DNA of 64,000 nt from Janthinobacterium lividum (lineage in GTDB: Bacteria > Pseudomonadota > Gammaproteobacteria > Burkholderiales > Burkholderiaceae_D). The notes beneath the pieces are model-generated. The model saw only the letters and a list, made by a program, of their open reading frames with translations, was not told the DNA's origin and made no database searches. Position numbers and translations under genes: made by a program. The DNA is taken from NCBI RefSeq assembly GCF_034424625.1, contig NZ_CP139976.1, positions 4,340,001-4,404,000 on the forward strand, in the 5' to 3' direction. Shown one piece after another: positions 27,164 through 34,559 of this stretch (position 1 is the first letter of the stretch; each line of letters opens with the position of its first letter).

Positions 27164-27496
27164 ATGAAAAAAGCAATTGTTACCCTGATCGCCGGCCTGT
27201 TCGCTACCGCAGCCTTCGCCCAAACCCCTGCCGCTCCCGCAGCATCGGTTCCCGCCAAGGCGGAAGCGGCCCACACGAAAGCCGTGGCCAAGGCTGAAGC
27301 CAAGGAAACCAAGGCCGTCGTGAAAGCCGATGCCAAGGAAGCGGTCGTCGCCGCCGATGCGAAAGCCGATGTGGCCAGCGCCAAGGCCGACGCAAAAGCC
27401 ACCAAGGCCAAGGCCCATCACAAGGCCAGCAAAGCCAAAGTGAAAGCGGATGCGGCCAAAGCAGACGCAGCAGTTGCTGCCACGCCGGCAAAATAA
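27164..27496 (+). CDS. Asr-like Ala/Lys-rich exported protein 2
   Basis: 110 aa. Signal peptide KKAIVTLIAGLFATAAFAQT, then repeats of Ala-Lys-Asp-Glu: KAVAKAEAKETKAVVKADAK, AVVAADAKADVASAKADAKA, HHKASKAKVKADAAKADAAV. It is the closest relative of protein 1 (residues ~37-90 are nearly the same). Expected location is the periplasm; the many Lys and Ala with few hydrophobic residues suggest a disordered, basic, stress-induced protein like Asr. The start follows GAGGACTGCACC. It has its own upstream control block and terminator, so the whole unit from box to terminator was duplicated. Confidence 0.75.
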   Translation: MKKAIVTLIAGLFATAAFAQTPAAPAASVPAKAEAAHTKAVAKAEAKETKAVVKADAKEAVVAADAKADVASAKADAKATKAKAHHKASKAKVKADAAKADAAVAATPAK

Positions 27497-27561
27497 GCGC
27501 GATGGTGTAGTCACGCAAGCGCGTCCGCCAGGTCTGCGCCAGCGTTGCCACTTCGAAATCC

Positions 27562-27588
27562 AGGGACAGCTTCGGCTGTCCTTTTTTT
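27562..27588 (+). terminator. Terminator of Asr-like gene 2
   Basis: GGACAGC-TTCG-GCTGTCC followed by seven T. Its core matches the terminator at 26976. Confidence 0.85.
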
Positions 27589-27794
27589 GTCCATATTTTT
27601 TGCTGCGCATGTTATTGACACAATTCTTGCGCGGCAGCAAAACTTCATCGCCTGGCCAAGTTCGGCATCATGCACATTCAGGCTATCCTTCATCAGAACT
27701 GTTATTCCAAACTCCGCTTATTCGCTGCCCCACCCCGCTGAGGCGGCACGCGAATGCGTGCATCCGCGACGCCGTACCAACTTGAAAGCTGCCG

Positions 27795-28754
27795 ATGAAC
27801 CTACGCTGCGCCGTATCCCGATTCTCATCCCATCCAAGAGTCGAAAAAGGGCAGCGAGCATCTCCGCCGGGGCCAAATGGATTGGCTGGGGAACCACCAC
27901 ACGTCGCCCACTGGCTACTGCGGATTACAGCGCTGCTGGCCGCCGCCATGCTGGGTTTGAGTCTGATTTTGTGGGTAGCGGCCAACTGGGATCTTTTTGG
28001 CCGCGCCAGCCATTTCCTGCTGTTACAAACCCTGTTTGCAGGCAGCGGTCTAATCGGCTTTCGTTCGACGACAGCCAGGACACCCATGCTCTTGACGGCC
28101 ATGCTGTTCATGGGCGCCCTATTCGGGTATTTCAGCCAGACCTACCAGACGAGTAGCGATCCCTGGCAATTATTCGCCGCCTGGGCCATCGCTGCCATGC
28201 CCTTGTGTCTGGCGACGCGCAGCGATGTGCTGTGGATACCCTGGATACTGGTCAGCTTCAGCGCCTCCACCTTATGGCTGTCCGACATGGCAACCTATCG
28301 CTGGGACATCGATGCAATGTACATGGGTCACTATGCGGCCAGCTTACTAATCTCGGTAACGCTATGCGGAGCGATGACACCCTTCATGGCACGCTGGACG
28401 GGCGCGGGCGCCTGGCCACTACGCATGGCCATCGCGTTGACCACGCTGATGGCAGGCACCATCGCCCTGGGCTTGCTGCTCGATTCGAAACCGACATACG
28501 GTCTGCCGCTGCTGCTCGTGCTGACAGCAATACTCGTCCTGCTCCTGCCACGCTTTCATGATGTGATCTGCCACAGCATCATCGCCCTGGGTGCCAATAC
28601 CATCCTGACGACATGGTTGGCCGTTCTTTTATCCGATGGTGATCTGCCAGCAGTACTGATCTTTGTGGGGCTCACTGCGGCCGGCATGCTGGCAACGACG
28701 GGCTACTGGCTGCTATGGCGGCATCAACTGCATCACACCGAGGTAAGTGCATGA
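27795..28754 (+). CDS. DUF2157 membrane protein
   Basis: 319 aa, about nine hydrophobic segments from residue ~40 onwards. The block ITALLAAAMLGLSLILWVAA followed by NWDLFGR matches the first membrane part of DUF2157 proteins. In that family a soluble helical N-terminus of 30-40 residues precedes the membrane part; here the first 38 residues (FSSHPRVEKGQRASPPGPNG etc.) do not look like it, so the start is uncertain or the 5' end has decayed. The stop overlaps the start of the next gene (ATGA). DUF2157 and GDYXXLXY proteins usually occur as pairs; the role of the pair is unknown. Confidence 0.7.
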   Translation: MNLRCAVSRFSSHPRVEKGQRASPPGPNGLAGEPPHVAHWLLRITALLAAAMLGLSLILWVAANWDLFGRASHFLLLQTLFAGSGLIGFRSTTARTPMLLTAMLFMGALFGYFSQTYQTSSDPWQLFAAWAIAAMPLCLATRSDVLWIPWILVSFSASTLWLSDMATYRWDIDAMYMGHYAASLLISVTLCGAMTPFMARWTGAGAWPLRMAIALTTLMAGTIALGLLLDSKPTYGLPLLLVLTAILVLLLPRFHDVICHSIIALGANTILTTWLAVLLSDGDLPAVLIFVGLTAAGMLATTGYWLLWRHQLHHTEVSA

Positions 28755-30361
28755 ACGCCCGCCTCGACGTGCACCAGGCGACTCCAGGCATGGCACGTTC
28801 AGCTTCAACAGGCATGCCATGGCCGCTGCAGATGCTCATCGCTATCGGCGCCTGGCTGGCGGCAATCCCCCTGACATTCGCGTTCGCCTTGTATGCGCAA
28901 GATCGACTGATCGAAGGGCAGGCCGGCTATATCGCCGGCACCCTGCTCCTTGCTTGTACCGTGCTGGGGGTTCGCAGCCTTAAACGCTACTTCTTCATCC
29001 AGCAATTCGCAGCGCCAGCGATCATTGCTGGCCTGCTACTGCTGGGATTTTCCTTATTCCGCGACCTGAACACGAACGTGGCCGCTGCCCTTTTGGCGCT
29101 GTTCGTGCTTGCCATGGCCATCCTGCTACCGATCGCGTGGCTGCGCACCCTGCTTGCCGCACCAACCTGCGCCCTGCTGGTGCTCGCACAGTTACCGCAT
29201 GGCGTGGACTGGCTGCATGAGCACAGTCTTACCTCGGACATGTTGTTCGAAGCCGGCCTCACGGTACTGGCAATCTGGCTGTTTCTAACGTATGTACAGT
29301 ACGCCGTGTTTAACAAACCAGACGACCAGGGAAGCGCGGACGCGCTCGCGGCCATATCGTCGGGCTGGGCACTGTGCATGCTGGCTGGCTTCTGCCTGTG
29401 GTCAGGAATGGCCTTCCTGATAAGTGCCATCATGGATAATACGGGCTGGATAGGCGTGCTCGCACAAGACCTGTTCAAGGCTCGTGACAATGGCCTCCCG
29501 GGTAACTACTGGGGCAGAGAGTCAAGCCTCCTGGCCCTCGTAGCTGCCGCGTTGCTGCTGTGCGCCTGGCCAGGCTTGCGCCGAACTCTGAGCGCCATCC
29601 TGGCACTGGTGCTGGCCATCCTGGCCTGGTACTTGCCGGCATTGGGACCGGTCTTGCTGATACTCGCCGTCAGCCTGGCTACCGGAAGGCGCTCGCTGTC
29701 CATGGTAGCCGGGCTTGCCGCTGCCTGGATCCTTGGCAGCGTTTATTACAACCCGAACTGGCTGCTGATGGAAAAAGCCGCAATGCTGGCCGCCATCGGC
29801 GTCTTGCTGGGCGCATGCGCGTTGCTGGCGGCGCGCAGCATGGCAAAGACAGTAATTGGAAGCCAAACGCTTGCCACACACCCGGCACGGTCCGGCATGG
29901 CTGTTGCCGCAACGTTGCTCTCTGTGCTGATTATCGGCAATGCAGCCATCTGGAACCGCGAGCAGCTGATCAAAAATGGACAGCCAGTCTTCTTTGAATT
30001 GAGGATCCTCGATCCACGCTCGTTGATGCAAGGCGATTACATGAGCTTGAATTTTTTCAACGACACATCCAGTGACATTAACTACGCCTATCAGACACCC
30101 CTTAGAATAGTCGCCACACGCGATGCCCGCAACATCGGCACGATGCTGCGCTTGCACCAGGACGAGACTTTGGCATCCAATGAATTTCTGATCGAAATAC
30201 ATCGCAAAAATTCACGCTTGGTCATGGCCAGCAACGCATGGTTTTTCAAGGAGGGCAACGGCGAACGCTGGTGGCAAGCCCGTTACGGTGAATTCCGCGT
30301 CATGCCTAACGGAAAAATCATTCTCGTGAATTTGCGCGGCAAGGATTTGCAGGCGCTGTGA
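28751..30361 (+). CDS. DUF4401 / GDYXXLXY fusion membrane protein
   Basis: 536 aa. Residues ~25-385 are a DUF4401-like membrane domain with about ten to twelve hydrophobic segments; the last ~150 residues are a GDYXXLXY domain with one membrane anchor, then LRILDPRSLMQGDYMSLNF, in which GDYMSLNF is the family signature with Phe at the last place. In many bacteria these two parts are separate genes, here they are fused. The start at 28751 is preceded by GAGGTAAGTGC and overlaps the stop of the DUF2157 gene. No enzymatic motif is visible; an envelope function is likely. Confidence 0.82.
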   Translation: MNARLDVHQATPGMARSASTGMPWPLQMLIAIGAWLAAIPLTFAFALYAQDRLIEGQAGYIAGTLLLACTVLGVRSLKRYFFIQQFAAPAIIAGLLLLGFSLFRDLNTNVAAALLALFVLAMAILLPIAWLRTLLAAPTCALLVLAQLPHGVDWLHEHSLTSDMLFEAGLTVLAIWLFLTYVQYAVFNKPDDQGSADALAAISSGWALCMLAGFCLWSGMAFLISAIMDNTGWIGVLAQDLFKARDNGLPGNYWGRESSLLALVAAALLLCAWPGLRRTLSAILALVLAILAWYLPALGPVLLILAVSLATGRRSLSMVAGLAAAWILGSVYYNPNWLLMEKAAMLAAIGVLLGACALLAARSMAKTVIGSQTLATHPARSGMAVAATLLSVLIIGNAAIWNREQLIKNGQPVFFELRILDPRSLMQGDYMSLNFFNDTSSDINYAYQTPLRIVATRDARNIGTMLRLHQDETLASNEFLIEIHRKNSRLVMASNAWFFKEGNGERWWQARYGEFRVMPNGKIILVNLRGKDLQAL

Positions 30362-30476
30362 GGAAACACCAGCGTGCCCGTTGTATGCAAACTTCATCAA
30401 ACAGGCAGGGGAAAATGCCACAAGACCGCGTAATTGGGCGACACTGGCAATCCGCCCATCGCCACGAAAGCTGTCC

Positions 30477-31499
30477 ATGCGCCACCTGTCCTTTTCACTA
30501 TTGAGTGCCCTCTTCCTGTCCGGCCCTGTCCTGGCGCAGGACAGGACACCCGCCACCCTGGCGCAAGTCCTGCAAGCCCAGGACCGCGACAGCCATGGCG
30601 ATTTGCGCGCCGTCGTCGTGCTGCGCGATGGCGCCGTCGTGGCCGAACGCTATTACAACGGCGAGACGGCCGATACCCTGCACGACATCCGCTCGGCCGG
30701 CAAGAGCATCACCGCCCTGCTGGTGGGCGCGGCCGTGGCGCGCGGCCAGCTGGCGACAACAAAAACGGTGGGAGACTACTGGCCCGAAGTCGCTGGCAGC
30801 CGGGCGGGCAAGGTCGCCCTCGACGATTTGCTGACCATGCGTTCGGGCCTGGCCGCCTTCGATGACGACGAACAGTCGCCTGGCAATGAAGACAAGCTCG
30901 ATGCGTCGCCCGACCCGGCCGCCTTCGTGCGTGCGATACCGGCTGCCACGGCGCCGGGCAGCATGTATCGCTACAATTCGCTGGGGTCATATGTCGCGGG
31001 CAGAGTGGTGGAAAACGCCAGCGGCGCCGACCTGGAAGACTACGCCGCCAAGGTGCTGTTCGCGCCACTGGGCATCACCCGCTGGAGCTGGGGCCGCGAC
31101 GTGGCACGCCACCCGAAAGGCCAGGGCAATCTGTCGCTGCGCGCGCGCGACACGGCAAGGATCGGCCAGATGGTGCTCGACGAAGGCGTATTTGACGGCA
31201 AGAGGGTAATCGATGCCGCCTGGCTGCAAGCGGCGCTGGCGCCGCGCGTGGCCATCGGCGCCGTGGACCGCTACGCCGACAGCTACGGCTATTTCTGGTA
31301 CGCGAAGACGCAGGACGTCGGAGGACAGAAGATTGCCGTGCATTTCGCCTCGGGCAATGGCGGCAACAAGATCTATGTGATACCCGCCCGTCGCATGGTG
31401 GTCAGCATCGCATCGAGCGCGTATGGCAAGGGGTATGGACAGCGCCGTTCGGAAGACATCCTGAAGGCCATCCTGAAAGCGGATGCAACGCAGATGTAA
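30477..31499 (+). CDS. Exported serine hydrolase, beta-lactamase (class C) family
   Basis: 340 aa. Signal peptide (SFSLLSALFLSGPVLAQD), then a class C beta-lactamase/DD-peptidase-like fold: SAGKS gives the SxxK nucleophile motif (~residue 77), MYRYNSLGSYVAG around 163 holds the Tyr motif, and HFASGNGGNKIYVIP near 300 stands for the third (H/K-x-G) motif. Such proteins are periplasmic esterases or peptidases; the substrate is not evident. The ATG at 30477 is used because it starts the signal peptide. Its stop codon lies inside the regulatory direct repeat of the following Asr-like gene. Confidence 0.85.
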   Translation: MRHLSFSLLSALFLSGPVLAQDRTPATLAQVLQAQDRDSHGDLRAVVVLRDGAVVAERYYNGETADTLHDIRSAGKSITALLVGAAVARGQLATTKTVGDYWPEVAGSRAGKVALDDLLTMRSGLAAFDDDEQSPGNEDKLDASPDPAAFVRAIPAATAPGSMYRYNSLGSYVAGRVVENASGADLEDYAAKVLFAPLGITRWSWGRDVARHPKGQGNLSLRARDTARIGQMVLDEGVFDGKRVIDAAWLQAALAPRVAIGAVDRYADSYGYFWYAKTQDVGGQKIAVHFASGNGGNKIYVIPARRMVVSIASSAYGKGYGQRRSEDILKAILKADATQM

Positions 31500-31570
31500 G
31501 CGTTTGTAATGACCGTCAACGCAAGCGTCCGGGGGCGCGTTTTATGCTCAGTGACACGGGAATCATCCCG
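31495..31570 (+). promoter_or_regulatory. Upstream control block of Asr-like genes 3 and 4
   Basis: Direct repeat TGTAAG-N4-TGTAAT (31495-31510), GTCAAC (31515-31520), GGCGCGTTTTATGCTCAGTG plus ACA (31534-31556), and the leader hairpin CGGGA-ATCA-TCCCG (31557-31570). The first half of the repeat includes the TAA stop of the serine hydrolase. Confidence 0.6.
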
Positions 31571-31614
31571 ACACCAACAGACATACCAGACAAACCACCA
31601 CTGAGGACTGCACC

Positions 31615-31953
31615 ATGAAAAAAGTAATCGCTACCCTGATCGCCGGCCTGTTCGCAACTGCAGCCTTCGCCCAAACCCCGGCAGCACCTGCGGCCGCTCC
31701 GGCAGCGCCCGCCAAAGTGGAAGCGGCCCACACCAAGGCCGTCGTGAAAGCGGACGCCAAGGAAGCGCAAGCCGTCGTGAAGGCGGATGCCAAGGAAGCG
31801 AAAGCCGTTGTCGCCGCAAAAACGGACGTCGCCAGCGCCAAAGCGGAAGCGGCCACCACCAAAGCCAAGGCACACCACAAAGCCAAGAAAACCAAGGCCA
31901 AGGCTGACGAAAAGCTGGCATCGGCTACCGCCGAAGCGGCGCCAGCCAAGTAA
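31615..31953 (+). CDS. Asr-like Ala/Lys-rich exported protein 3
   Basis: 112 aa. The same signal peptide as protein 1 (KKVIATLIAGLFATAAFAQT), a Pro/Ala linker, then tandem copies of an 11-residue unit (KAVVKADAKEA, QAVVKADAKEA, KAVVAAKTDVA) and a His/Lys patch (KAHHKAKKTKAKA). It is the third paralogue of the set and keeps the same control block. The start follows GAGGACTGCACC. It is followed after 42 nt by the fourth paralogue, which lacks a block of its own, so the two are probably one operon. Confidence 0.75.
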   Translation: MKKVIATLIAGLFATAAFAQTPAAPAAAPAAPAKVEAAHTKAVVKADAKEAQAVVKADAKEAKAVVAAKTDVASAKAEAATTKAKAHHKAKKTKAKADEKLASATAEAAPAK

Positions 31954-31995
31954 TTCCGACACACTTTACTGACCACGCTTACCAAGGATCTTAAA

Positions 31996-32259
31996 ATGAA
32001 AAAAGTTATCGCCACCCTGATCGCCAGCCTGTTCGCCACCGCCGCTTTCGCCCAGACGCCAGCCGTCGCGCCAGTCGCTCCAGTGGCACCGATTCCTGTC
32101 GTCGCCCCTGTCGTCAAGGCCGAAGCGCCGGCAGCCGCCGCCAAACCAGCGGCGCACAAGAAAGCCAAGCATCACAAGGCAAAGAAAGCCGCGCCAGCCG
32201 ACAAGGCAGCGCCTGCGGAACCAGCAGTACCGGCAACGCCAGCAGCGCCAGCCAAGTAA
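31996..32259 (+). CDS. Asr-like Ala/Pro/Lys-rich exported protein 4
   Basis: 87 aa. Signal peptide KKVIATLIASLFATAAFAQT, then a Pro/Val/Ala segment (VAPVAPVAPIPVVAPVVKAE), a basic core (AAHKKAKHHKAKKAA) and a Pro/Ala tail. Of the four, this one looks most like enterobacterial Asr (short, with HKK and AKKHH-type clusters). The ribosome site is AAGGATCTT. It is likely transcribed with gene 3 and ended by the hairpin at 32276. Confidence 0.72.
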   Translation: MKKVIATLIASLFATAAFAQTPAVAPVAPVAPIPVVAPVVKAEAPAAAAKPAAHKKAKHHKAKKAAPADKAAPAEPAVPATPAAPAK

Positions 32260-32275
32260 TCGCGGCTGCGCCATC

Positions 32276-32308
32276 AAAAAAGACAGGGGTTTCCCTGTCT
32301 TTTTTTTC
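32276..32308. terminator. Bidirectional terminator between Asr-like 4 and fasciclin gene
   Basis: AAAAAAGACAGGG and CCCTGTCTTTTTT form a 13-bp stem with a 4-nt loop; A and T tracts on both sides let it serve the two convergent genes. Confidence 0.88.
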
Positions 32309-32326
32309 GTCCGCTTTTTCGTGTAT

Positions 32327-32893
32327 TTATTTCGGCATCAGCACCGTGTCGATCACATTGATCACGCCATTCGACTGGTACACGTCATAGGTGCTGATAT
32401 TGGCGCTGTTGCCGCCCTCGTCCATCACCACGATGTTGTGCATGCCGTTCTTGGCGAACATCAGCTTGCCGCCGCTGGCCGTGGGCAAGGTGGCTTTACC
32501 GTCGTGCATCTTGATTTCCTTCGCCAGCGCCTTGAAGTCGTATTTGCCGGGCACCACGTGGTAGGTAAGGATCTTCGTCAGGGTCGCCTTGTTTTCCGGC
32601 TTCACCAGGGTCTCGACGGTGCCTGCGGGCAGCTTGCCGAAGGCCGCATTCGTCGGCGCGAACACGGTAAATGGACCCTTGCCTTTCAGCGTGTCGACCA
32701 GGCCGGCCGCCTTGACGGCAGCGACCAGGGTCGTGTGGTCGGCCGAATTGACGGCGTTATCGACGATGTCCTTGGACGGATACATGCTCTGGCCACCCAC
32801 CATGGTCGTCATGTCGGCGGCAAACGGGGCGCTGGCGGCCAGCATGGATGCGAGGGAAGTGACAAGTAGTGCTGCGGGAACGAAGGTGCGCAT
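32327..32893 (-). CDS. Secreted fasciclin-domain protein
   Basis: 188 aa. Signal peptide ([20 protein letters not shown], cleavage near AFA), then one FAS1 domain: [40 protein letters not shown] (the FAPTNxAF H1 motif), [12 protein letters not shown] (YHVVPG) and the terminal [14 protein letters not shown] (the H2-type ending). FAS1 domains mediate adhesion or matrix contacts outside the cell. The start is the ATG at 32893 following GGAGATACCATC. It is a single-gene unit between the Asr-like operon and the efflux operon. Confidence 0.92.
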   Translation of the reverse strand: MRTFVPAALLVTSLASMLAASAPFAADMTTMVGGQSMYPSKDIVDNAVNSADHTTLVAAVKAAGLVDTLKGKGPFTVFAPTNAAFGKLPAGTVETLVKPENKATLTKILTYHVVPGKYDFKALAKEIKMHDGKATLPTASGGKLMFAKNGMHNIVVMDEGGNSANISTYDVYQSNGVINVIDTVLMPK

Positions 32894-32980
32894 GATGGTA
32901 TCTCCTGGATGACTGCGTTTGCGTGATTGCAGGAGTACTTACGGCGCCGTTCCGCAAACGGATTCAACTCGCTGAAAACA

Positions 32981-33015
32981 GAAAAACGGCGCCGTGCAGT
33001 GCACGACGCCGTTCC
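32981..33015 (-). terminator. Terminator of the RND efflux operon
   Basis: Inverted repeat AACGGCGYCGTGCA (one mismatch between arms) followed, on the minus strand, by TTTTTC. It sits ~55 nt after the stop of the outer-membrane channel gene. Confidence 0.7.
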
Positions 33016-33068
33016 TGGCAGGCTCCCGCGTCGCGGGCCGGATTGATCCAGCCCGCGGTGCCGGGAAA

Positions 33069-34559
33069 CTAGTTGGCCGCGACCTGCGGCTCCGTTTCGC
33101 CCCAGCCGCCGCCCAGGGCGCGGATCAGCGCCACCGTGGTGACGGCGCGGTTGCCGCGCAGCTGCACGGCATTGCGCTCGATGGTGGCAAGGTTGCGCTG
33201 CGCGTCCAGCAGATCGAGGTAGCTGGAACGGCCCGCGTCGTACAGCTTTTGCGCCAGGTCGGCCGAGCGGCGTGCCGAAACGACGGCTTCGTCGATCTGC
33301 TGCGTCTGGCCCGACAGGATGCGCAGGCCGGCCAGGTTGTCTTCCACCTCGGCGAACGCCACCAGCACGCTCTGGCGATACGTCGCCACCGACTCTTCCA
33401 GCTGCGCTTCGCTGCGGCTCACGGCTGCCTTGTTGCGGCCACCGTCGATGATCGGCATCGACATCAGGGCGCCCAGCAGCCAGGAGCGGCTGCTCCACTT
33501 GAAGATGTCCGAGAAGGTATCGGACGCGCCGCCGCCGGAGGCGTTCAGGGTCAAGGCGGGGAACATGGCCGATTTCGCCACGCCGATGCGCGCATTCGAC
33601 GCTTCCATGGTGCGCTGCGCCGACGCGATGTCGGGACGGCGCTCCAGCAGGGACGACGGCATGCCGGCCGGGATCACGGGCAGGAAGCCGCTGTCCTGCA
33701 GCGGGTTGACGGTCGCCGTGAAACTGGCGGCAGGTTTACCCAGCAGGACGGCCAGCGCATGTTCGCTGGTGGCGCGCTGGCGCTGCAGGCCGATGGCTTC
33801 GGCGCGCGTCGTCGACAGCTCCGTGCGGGCACGGGACAGGTCGAATTCGCCGATGTCGCCCAGGTCGTAGCGGCGCTGGTTCACATGCACGCTTTCCTCG
33901 CGCAGGCGCACCGTCTGTTCCAGGGTCGCCAGTTCGGCATCCGTGGCGCGCAGCTGGAAATAGGTCTGCGCCACGTCGGCCTGCAAGGACAGCAGCACAG
34001 AACGGTATGTCGCTTCCACGGCCAGCGCATCGCTGCGCGAGGCGCTGACGTTCGAGGCGACCCTGCCGAACAGATCGACTTCGTAGCTGGCCGTCAGATT
34101 CGCCTGGTAGACATTCGTGGCAGCCACCGGCGCGCCGTTCGGCAAGCCGAGCGACACGGCGGAAGCGCGGTTGCGCTGGCCGCCCACGTTCACGCCCACT
34201 TGCGGGATGCGGTCCGCTTCGGCGATGCCGGCAATCGCCCTCGCCTGCTTGACGCGGGCGGCGGCGACGGCCAGGTTGGCATTGGCCTGCGTGGCTTCGT
34301 TGATCAGGCTTGTGAGGGCCGGATCATTGAAGGCCAGCCACCACTCGCCGCGCGCCTGGCGCTCGGCTGGCACGCCCTGCTTCCAGCGCGTGCCGTCCGC
34401 CGCCGTCTGCACGGCAGGCGTTTGCGCTTCCTTGAACGCCGTCGGCGTCTCGATCTGCGGCTGCTTGAACTCCGGCGCCGCGCAGGCCGCCAGCAACACG
34501 GCTGCTGCCATGGCGGTCAGCACGGGCTTGACGCGCCAGATGATTTCCTTGGTTTTCAA
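33069..34559 (-). CDS. RND efflux outer-membrane channel lipoprotein (OprM/NodT type)
   Basis: 496 aa. Lipoprotein signal with lipobox LLAACAAP (Cys near residue 26). Two OEP repeats follow: the first around LTSLINEATQANANLAVAAA and YEVDLFGRVASNVSASR, the second around RPDIASAQRTMEASNARIGV and SYLDLLDAQRNLATIERNAV. The protein forms the trimeric TolC-like tunnel for the adaptor and pump encoded just upstream. Its ATG overlaps the stop of the pump gene (ATGA). No residues are missing compared with the family. Confidence 0.93.
   Translation of the reverse strand: MKTKEIIWRVKPVLTAMAAAVLLAACAAPEFKQPQIETPTAFKEAQTPAVQTAADGTRWKQGVPAERQARGEWWLAFNDPALTSLINEATQANANLAVAAARVKQARAIAGIAEADRIPQVGVNVGGQRNRASAVSLGLPNGAPVAATNVYQANLTASYEVDLFGRVASNVSASRSDALAVEATYRSVLLSLQADVAQTYFQLRATDAELATLEQTVRLREESVHVNQRRYDLGDIGEFDLSRARTELSTTRAEAIGLQRQRATSEHALAVLLGKPAASFTATVNPLQDSGFLPVIPAGMPSSLLERRPDIASAQRTMEASNARIGVAKSAMFPALTLNASGGGASDTFSDIFKWSSRSWLLGALMSMPIIDGGRNKAAVSRSEAQLEESVATYRQSVLVAFAEVEDNLAGLRILSGQTQQIDEAVVSARRSADLAQKLYDAGRSSYLDLLDAQRNLATIERNAVQLRGNRAVTTVALIRALGGGWGETEPQVAAN

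Noticed and set aside
26639..27496. Ala/Lys-rich genes as histone H1-like DNA-binding proteins
   Set aside because: Composition is similar, but all four copies begin with a clear signal peptide, which places them outside the cytoplasm.
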